Part shown: positions 58,972 through 64,000 of the stretch, piece by piece
Numbering within the stretch: the stretch's first letter is position 1
Layout: every line of letters begins with the position of its first letter
Source: Chryseobacterium taklimakanense
GTDB taxonomy: Bacteria > Bacteroidota > Bacteroidia > Flavobacteriales > Weeksellaceae
Direction of reading: 5' to 3'
Assembly (NCBI RefSeq): GCF_900187185.1
Contig: NZ_LT906465.1
Location: 1,860,001 to 1,924,000 of the forward strand
Length of the DNA stretch: 64,000 nucleotides
The notes under the pieces: generated by a model
What the model saw: the letters and a program-made list of their open reading frames with translations, nothing else
Told to the model about the DNA's origin: nothing
The model's database searches: none
Translations under genes and position numbers: made by a program

Positions 58972-59207
58972 ATTATATAATTTTTAATTAAAATTACTAT
59001 TCATTGGTAATTAAGAGCTAAACTTAGTTGAGTTATATGTTATCCATAAATCAGATTGACAACTTCAATTATCGTATTTGTATTAAAAAATGTTAAAGAC
59101 ATATACTGTTGTAAATGAGGCAAAAATAGATGTTTAATCATTTTATACCATTTATGTCTATTTAAAATTCATAATATCAAGTAGATAAATGTTAATTTAT
59201 TTTAGAA

Positions 59208-59216
59208 TAAATTTGC
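59208..59216 (+). promoter_or_regulatory. -7 box of the second SusC/SusD operon
   Basis: TAAATTTGC (TAnnTTTGC), 65 nt upstream of the ATG at 59282. A second, weaker candidate (CATATTTGC) lies about 40 nt further on. Confidence 0.5.
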
Positions 59217-59281
59217 GTTTAACATTTGTTAGTTTGAGAAATTATTAACATATTTGCTCCGAATGTATAATAACTGTTAAT

Positions 59282-62212
59282 ATGAGTGTAAAATTAAAAG
59301 TGTTAAGTGCGGGTGCACTGTTTTTCCTGGCTCAGGGAATTAATGCACAAAGTGACACGACCAAAGTCAGAGATATAGACGAGGTGGTGGTAGTGGGATA
59401 CGGTACCCAAAAGAAAAAAGACGTTACCGCAAGTTTATCGTCTGTAAAAGGTGCTGCCTTAGCAGACAAGCCAGTACAAACTTTTGATCAGGCTTTGGCG
59501 GGTAGGAGTACCGGTGTGCAGATTACGGTGCCAAGTGGAGTTTTAAATGCTGCTCCCGTTTTCAGGATCCGTGGGGTCAATTCAATTTCATTAAGTTCTT
59601 ATCCGTTGGTGATTGTAGACGGTGTGCCCAGCTTTACGGGCAATAACAGTTCTACAGATGCAGCAAGTAACCCTTTAGCATCCATTAATCCGGCAGATAT
59701 TGAAAGTGTTGAAATCGCAAAAGATGCCGCTGCAACAGCGATTTATGGTAGCCGTGCTGCCAATGGTGTGGTTTTTATTACCACAAAAAAAGGTAAAAAC
59801 GGTAAAGCCAGAGTGAATTACAGCAACTGGCTAAGCTTGTCAAGCCCTTACCGTTTGCCGCAGACTCTGAATGCTGAGGAATATATCAAGTATAAAACTA
59901 TGGCCGCCGCAAACAATCCGGCAGCAAGTGCTGTAAATTTCACCAATATAGACGCGGCAGGAAGAACTATAGATACAGACTGGGCTGATATTGTTTACCG
60001 CACAGGTGTTTCTTACAATCATAACATTAATGTTTCCGGAGGTATGGGAGGTACTTCCTACTACTTTTCAGCAGGTTATACCGATCAGGAAGGGATTGTG
60101 CAGAAAAACGATTTCAAAAGAATCAGTGCGTTGCTGAACGTGGATTCTAAAATCAGTAGAATATTTTCATTAGGAGGTAAACTATCATTTTCTAATGAAA
60201 GAAACCTGGCAGCTGCCAACTCCGGATCTTTGGCAGGCGGCGCTTTTGGTACCGGGGGTTTGGGACGTTTACAGTTTGTGCTTCCTTCAATTCTTCCTGT
60301 TTATAATGCTGATGGTACCTATAACCTTAATGGTGCAGCCATTGGCCACAGCCCATTTATGAATGGGGTAGGCAGTAATATAGGATATTATAATCCACAG
60401 TTTTTATTGGATAACAACAGATCGAACAGTGAAAACAACCGTGTTCAGAGTAATGCCTATTTCCAGGCAAAACCTTTTGAATGGCTTACTGCACGTACCC
60501 AATTCGGTATAGACTATCTTCTGACAGATAATGATTTGTTCTGGTCACCAAAGGCTGGGGACGGCTTCAGTTATGGTGGTTACGCTCTTGGTATTAGCGA
60601 TAAGAACAAAACAATGCTATGGACGAATACTTTGCAGGCAGAAAAAGATTTCGACAGGCATAACCTCAATGTTCTTGTGGGTAACGAGCAAACCTGGGGA
60701 ACCTACTCAAGCTTTGGTATCCAAAGAGATAAAATTGCCGACCCTGAATATGACGTGGTACAGGCAGGTTTTGTGAATAACAATCCGATCGGAATGGGTA
60801 AATCCGAAAACTACCTTGTATCATTCTTCGGAAGAGCAAACTATAATTTTGACGACAGATATTACATCAGTGGAAATATCCGTCAGGATGAATACTCTGC
60901 ACTGTCAGTCAAAAAAGGTAGATTCTGGGGTGTGAGTGCCGGTTGGGAGGTTGCAAAGGAGCCTTTCTGGAGCCAGATGGGGGCTGAAAATGTTTTCTCC
61001 AGTTTCAAATTAAGAGGCAGTTACGGTAAAGTAGGAAATATTGGCGGTATTGGCGATTTCCGTGCAAGCTATCTGTATGGTTCAGGGCTGTATGGCGGTG
61101 CTTCTACGCTGTTATTTGGACAGGTGGGTAATCCTGATCTTCACTGGGAAACCAGTAAGAAACTGGATGTTGGTGTCAGCTTTGCCATGCTGAAAAACAG
61201 ACTTACCGGTGATATTACTTATTATGACAATAAGATTGATGATTTAATTTTGTTTATACAGCAGTCTCCGTCAACAGGTTTACCAACATCTGTGCCTCAG
61301 AATATCGGCAGTATGTATAATAAGGGCTGGGAATTCGATCTTAAAGCGGATGTGGTAAGAACTGCAGACTTTAGCTGGAACTCAGGATTTAACATTTCTT
61401 TGAACGAAAACAAAGTAACGGCTTTGGCGCCTGATATGCCAAACCTGCAGACTGCTACTTCAGGACTTGAAACGGTTAACCGTACTATGCCAGGTTATTC
61501 TATCGGCTATTTGTTTGTGGTGAAAACCAACGGAGTTGATCCCCAAACCGGTAAAAGAATTTTTGTCAACAGCAAGGGCGAAAATGTTTATTATCAGTAT
61601 TATGCGCCAGCCGGTACCTATAACTGGTCATTAACGCCGGACGGCACTACCAGGACTAACGCGGTTTCTATTGCAGACGGTTATATGGCTTACAATACTC
61701 AGCCTAAATTTTATGGCGGTTTCGACAATACATTCCGCTACAAAAATTTTGACCTCAATGCAATGCTGACGTTCCAAGGTGGTAATTATGTTTACTATGG
61801 ATCTAATGCCGGTCTTCACGATCAGCGCTGGTGGAATAACCATGTGGACGTACTGACAGATGCGTGGATGCAGCCGGGCGATACGGGTAAAAAATATGCA
61901 AAGCCTGTATTTAATGATAACGTTTCAAACGGTTCGTCGATGCCGCTGGATGTCAATGTCTTTAAAGGCGATTTTATCAAACTGAAAAACTTAACGCTGG
62001 GCTACAGTCTGCCTAAGGAAACGCTTAGCCAGTACAATATCAATAACATTAGGGTTTATGTAAGCGGACAGAATTTGGCAATCATTACCAAATATCCTGG
62101 TCCGGATCCGGAAGTGTCATCCAATGGAAACATACAGACCGCGCCTGGTGTGGACAGAAACACTGTTGGCAATGCAAGGACGGTTTTATTTGGATTAAAT
62201 GTAGGTTTTTAA
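59282..62212 (+). CDS. SusC/RagA-family TonB-dependent receptor (second pair)
   Basis: A 976-aa outer-membrane transporter. The signal peptide ends GINAQ, then DIDEVVVVGYGTQKKKDVTA (TonB box and plug start), QTFDQALAGRSTGVQITVPS, FRIRGVNSISLSSYPLVIVD and VEIAKDAAATAIYGSRAANG. The barrel ends with GLNVGF. As in the first SusC, the N-terminal carboxypeptidase-like domain is absent. The first 35 bp around the start codon closely match the first SusC gene, so the two are paralogues. It is followed 19 nt later by its SusD partner. Composition is less AT-rich than the first pair. Confidence 0.93.
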   Translation: MSVKLKVLSAGALFFLAQGINAQSDTTKVRDIDEVVVVGYGTQKKKDVTASLSSVKGAALADKPVQTFDQALAGRSTGVQITVPSGVLNAAPVFRIRGVNSISLSSYPLVIVDGVPSFTGNNSSTDAASNPLASINPADIESVEIAKDAAATAIYGSRAANGVVFITTKKGKNGKARVNYSNWLSLSSPYRLPQTLNAEEYIKYKTMAAANNPAASAVNFTNIDAAGRTIDTDWADIVYRTGVSYNHNINVSGGMGGTSYYFSAGYTDQEGIVQKNDFKRISALLNVDSKISRIFSLGGKLSFSNERNLAAANSGSLAGGAFGTGGLGRLQFVLPSILPVYNADGTYNLNGAAIGHSPFMNGVGSNIGYYNPQFLLDNNRSNSENNRVQSNAYFQAKPFEWLTARTQFGIDYLLTDNDLFWSPKAGDGFSYGGYALGISDKNKTMLWTNTLQAEKDFDRHNLNVLVGNEQTWGTYSSFGIQRDKIADPEYDVVQAGFVNNNPIGMGKSENYLVSFFGRANYNFDDRYYISGNIRQDEYSALSVKKGRFWGVSAGWEVAKEPFWSQMGAENVFSSFKLRGSYGKVGNIGGIGDFRASYLYGSGLYGGASTLLFGQVGNPDLHWETSKKLDVGVSFAMLKNRLTGDITYYDNKIDDLILFIQQSPSTGLPTSVPQNIGSMYNKGWEFDLKADVVRTADFSWNSGFNISLNENKVTALAPDMPNLQTATSGLETVNRTMPGYSIGYLFVVKTNGVDPQTGKRIFVNSKGENVYYQYYAPAGTYNWSLTPDGTTRTNAVSIADGYMAYNTQPKFYGGFDNTFRYKNFDLNAMLTFQGGNYVYYGSNAGLHDQRWWNNHVDVLTDAWMQPGDTGKKYAKPVFNDNVSNGSSMPLDVNVFKGDFIKLKNLTLGYSLPKETLSQYNINNIRVYVSGQNLAIITKYPGPDPEVSSNGNIQTAPGVDRNTVGNARTVLFGLNVGF

Positions 62213-62231
62213 CATCAAATTAGAATTAAAA

Positions 62232-63704
62232 ATGAAAAATAAATTAATAATAAGCAGTTTGGCATTAGCTGCATTGCTAACATCCTGTAGGGATGAGAAT
62301 AAGCTTTATCCGGAGAATCCAACAAGTTTTTTGGATAATCAGGTTTTCGCTACAGCTTCAAGAATTCAGAGTCAGCTTTTAGGAGTTTACGGATCCTTCA
62401 AGCACGGTAATCAACACGGAGGTCGGTATATCATTTACAATGATATAAGGGGAGAGGATATCCTGTCGCAAACATCAAACCTGGTGACAGCGGCTGATAT
62501 ATTTGCTCAAAATCCAACAAACTCCTCCAATTCCATAACAAATTTCTGGACGCAGTCTTATTATACCATTAACAATGTAAATCTGTTTATAGAAGGTATG
62601 GACACACAAGGCAAAGCTGTTGTTGGTGACGCGCTTTACAAAAATTATGTTGCGGAGGTTAAAGTAATCAGAGCGTTAAGTTACTACGGTTTGCTGCAGT
62701 TTTTTGCAAAACCTTATGCTGACGGGGCGGGCAGCAAGCCAGGGTTGCCTTTAAGGCTTACTGCCGTTAAGGGCGCCGGCAGTTCGCAATTGGCCAGAAG
62801 CACAGTTGGGGAAGTTTATGCGCAGATCTTGAAGGATTTAAATGAAGCAGAAGCCGATTTGCCGCTGAACTACAGTGGTACCAGCAATGTAACCCGTATC
62901 CACAGAAATACGGCTATCGCTTTGAAAACCAGAGTTTATCTTTCTATGCAGAAATATACAGAGGCTGTTGCGGAGGCCAACAAAATTGTTTCTGCAGCAG
63001 CACCTTTTACTGCAACATCAGGCGTGGCAAACAGGCTTGAGCCAAATATTGCAAATGTCTTTTCAAGTTATACCACCGCCGAATCCATTTTCTCTTTACC
63101 GATGACGGCTACAGCAGGTGACTTTCCGGGGACCCAAAACCAAATCGCTTATTATTGGACACCAGCTACGGGTGGCGGAGTAGGAAACGGTGAATATTCA
63201 CTTAATCCTGCCGGTATTTTAGCAAATACGACACAGTTCACAGCTGCTGACAAGCGTCGAGAGTTTGTGCTTTCAACCGGAAGTGGATCTTCAGCGAGAC
63301 TTTGGAATATGAAGTTTAAAGCACCAAGCCCATATACGGATTGGGTGCCGGTCATCAGATATGCTGAAGTCTTATTAAACCTTGCAGAAGCTAAAGTAAG
63401 GGCAAGCAACGCAGTAGATGCGCAGGCGATTGCTTTACTGAATGCTGTTCACGGAAGGTCGGATGCTGCAAAAGTTTTCACCGCCGCTGATTTTCCAACC
63501 GCAGCAGACTTCCTTACAGCTGTTGACAATGAGCGCAGAATGGAATTCATGGGTGAAGGTCACCGCACCAGAGACATCACCCGTTTGCTAAAGCCATTCC
63601 CTGCACACGGCGGAGCTCCTGCGAAAGCACTGAACGATGTTGGATATATTTGGCCTATCCCGGCGGCAGAGCTTTCATTAAACCCCGCTATGACTGATAA
63701 CTAG
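62232..63704 (+). CDS. SusD/RagB-family outer-membrane lipoprotein (second pair)
   Basis: A 490-aa surface lipoprotein with the lipobox in LALAALLTSC (Cys19). SusD features: FWTQSYYTINNVNLFIEGMD in the helical part, AEVKVIRALSYYGLLQFFAK, VIRYAEVLLNLAEAKVRASN, and the C-terminal NERRMEFMGEGHRTRDITRL ending IWPIPAAELSLNP. Two terminators follow. Its end has a decayed paralogous copy at 58.5 kb. Confidence 0.93.
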   Translation: MKNKLIISSLALAALLTSCRDENKLYPENPTSFLDNQVFATASRIQSQLLGVYGSFKHGNQHGGRYIIYNDIRGEDILSQTSNLVTAADIFAQNPTNSSNSITNFWTQSYYTINNVNLFIEGMDTQGKAVVGDALYKNYVAEVKVIRALSYYGLLQFFAKPYADGAGSKPGLPLRLTAVKGAGSSQLARSTVGEVYAQILKDLNEAEADLPLNYSGTSNVTRIHRNTAIALKTRVYLSMQKYTEAVAEANKIVSAAAPFTATSGVANRLEPNIANVFSSYTTAESIFSLPMTATAGDFPGTQNQIAYYWTPATGGGVGNGEYSLNPAGILANTTQFTAADKRREFVLSTGSGSSARLWNMKFKAPSPYTDWVPVIRYAEVLLNLAEAKVRASNAVDAQAIALLNAVHGRSDAAKVFTAADFPTAADFLTAVDNERRMEFMGEGHRTRDITRLLKPFPAHGGAPAKALNDVGYIWPIPAAELSLNPAMTDN

Positions 63705-63729
63705 TTCGTTTTCAAGTAAATTTTTCAAA

Positions 63730-63753
63730 AGACCACCTTCGGGTGGTTTTTAT
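63730..63753 (+). terminator. Terminator after the second SusD gene
   Basis: Stem ACCACC/GGTGGT with a TTCG loop, followed by a T-rich run, 26 nt past the SusD stop. Confidence 0.85.
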
Positions 63754-63796
63754 CTTTCCAAACCGTCAAATAGACATTTAGTCACTCATCTATAAT

Positions 63797-63820
63797 CCCC
63801 GCCACCCGGCGGGGTTTTTT
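63797..63820 (+). terminator. Second terminator-like hairpin
   Basis: Arms CCCCGCC and GGCGGGG with a 4-nt loop, followed by six T. It lies 93 nt past the SusD stop, before the promoter of the next gene. Confidence 0.8.
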
Positions 63821-63836
63821 ATTTAACCATAATTGC

Positions 63837-63845
63837 TAAATTTGT
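63837..63845 (+). promoter_or_regulatory. -7 box of the gene at 63862
   Basis: TAAATTTGT (TAnnTTTG), 16 nt before the ATG at 63862. Confidence 0.5.
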
Positions 63846-63861
63846 AGCTCACACTTTTTAC

Positions 63862-64000
63862 ATGAGATACATAATTCTGCTGCTTTTTGCCTGTCTTGGG
63901 CTGAAGGCGCAAGTGATCAATAAAACCGATTCCAACCAGGTGAAAATGGATGATACCCTGGTGGTGGACAACGGTAAAAAAGATTCACTCAAAATATTTA
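63862..64000 (+). CDS. Start of an exported protein (cut by window end)
   Basis: The first 46 codons are seen. MRYIILLLFACLGLKAQ is a signal peptide with cleavage after KAQ. The mature start, VINKTDSNQVKMDDTLVV then KKDSLKIF, resembles the start of flavobacterial putative porins, but too little is visible to assign a family. Confidence 0.6.
   Translation, partial: MRYIILLLFACLGLKAQVINKTDSNQVKMDDTLVVDNGKKDSLKIF

Noticed and set aside
1-64000. tRNA, rRNA, insertion sequence or prophage genes
   Set aside because: No cloverleaf with a GGTTCRA arm, no rRNA-like segment, no transposase or integrase motif was found on reading both strands; small tRNAs cannot be fully excluded without a tRNAscan run.

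Overview
The window is chromosomal DNA of a Bacteroidota bacterium, most likely a flavobacterium of the Chryseobacterium/Kaistella group (Weeksellaceae). The reasons are: (i) promoters of the Bacteroidota type, with a TAnnTTTG -7 box, in front of many genes and almost no Shine-Dalgarno sequences; (ii) two RagA/SusC plus RagB/SusD pairs and an Oar-like TonB receptor; (iii) a type IX secretion (T9SS) sorting-domain fragment; (iv) the protein families and gene order. Species assignment is inference; no rRNA or tRNA gene was seen.

Layout. 1-19.1 kb is housekeeping and transport: an Oar-like receptor cut by the window edge, nadB-nadC (NAD synthesis), a nitroreductase, dnaB-rnhA, a divergent MFS/SMR exporter pair, a GH3-family gene with a lipoprotein gene, mfd-pth, and an inorganic-carbon group (carbonic anhydrase, SulP anion permease, small exported protein, second carbonic anhydrase). 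19.3-48.1 kb is a surface-polysaccharide locus. It holds about thirteen glycosyltransferase genes of the GT2, GT4 and other types, four left-handed beta-helix acyltransferases, an acyltransferase-3, a DegT aminotransferase, a WecF-like transferase, an FkbM methyltransferase, two nucleotide-sugar dehydrogenases and an ABC exporter (Wzm/Wzt-like) with a carbohydrate-binding C-terminal domain on the ATPase. No Wzx/Wzy or initiating transferase was recognised, so the polymer is probably completed on the cytoplasmic side, exported by the ABC transporter, and started by an enzyme encoded elsewhere. 48.2-53.2 kb is a T9SS gene remnant followed by the conserved rimP-nusA-infB operon with a leader attenuator. 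53.4-63.7 kb holds two SusC/SusD systems separated by a hypothetical exported protein and a scar made of two fused SusD C-termini. A new exported protein begins at 63.86 kb.

Working together. The polysaccharide genes run mostly leftward in operons with 4-bp overlaps. Promoters can be placed at about 29.39, 35.30, 45.73 and 48.09 kb. One block (aminotransferase, acetyltransferase, WecF-like) reads like a module for making and transferring a 4-acetamido-4,6-dideoxyhexose. A TviB/WbpO-like dehydrogenase would supply an N-acetyl-hexosaminuronic acid.

The most unusual signals are: a 147-bp tandem repeat with a conserved three-way-junction fold between divergent polysaccharide operons; a family of degenerate, nearly G-free (mRNA sense) microrepeats sitting directly before start codons; six promoters only 3-4 nt from the ATG (predicted leaderless or nearly leaderless mRNAs); a single-base-frameshifted four-helix-bundle gene between wzt and wzm; a mosaic SusD pseudogene; and an SSB-like acidic tip on DnaB.
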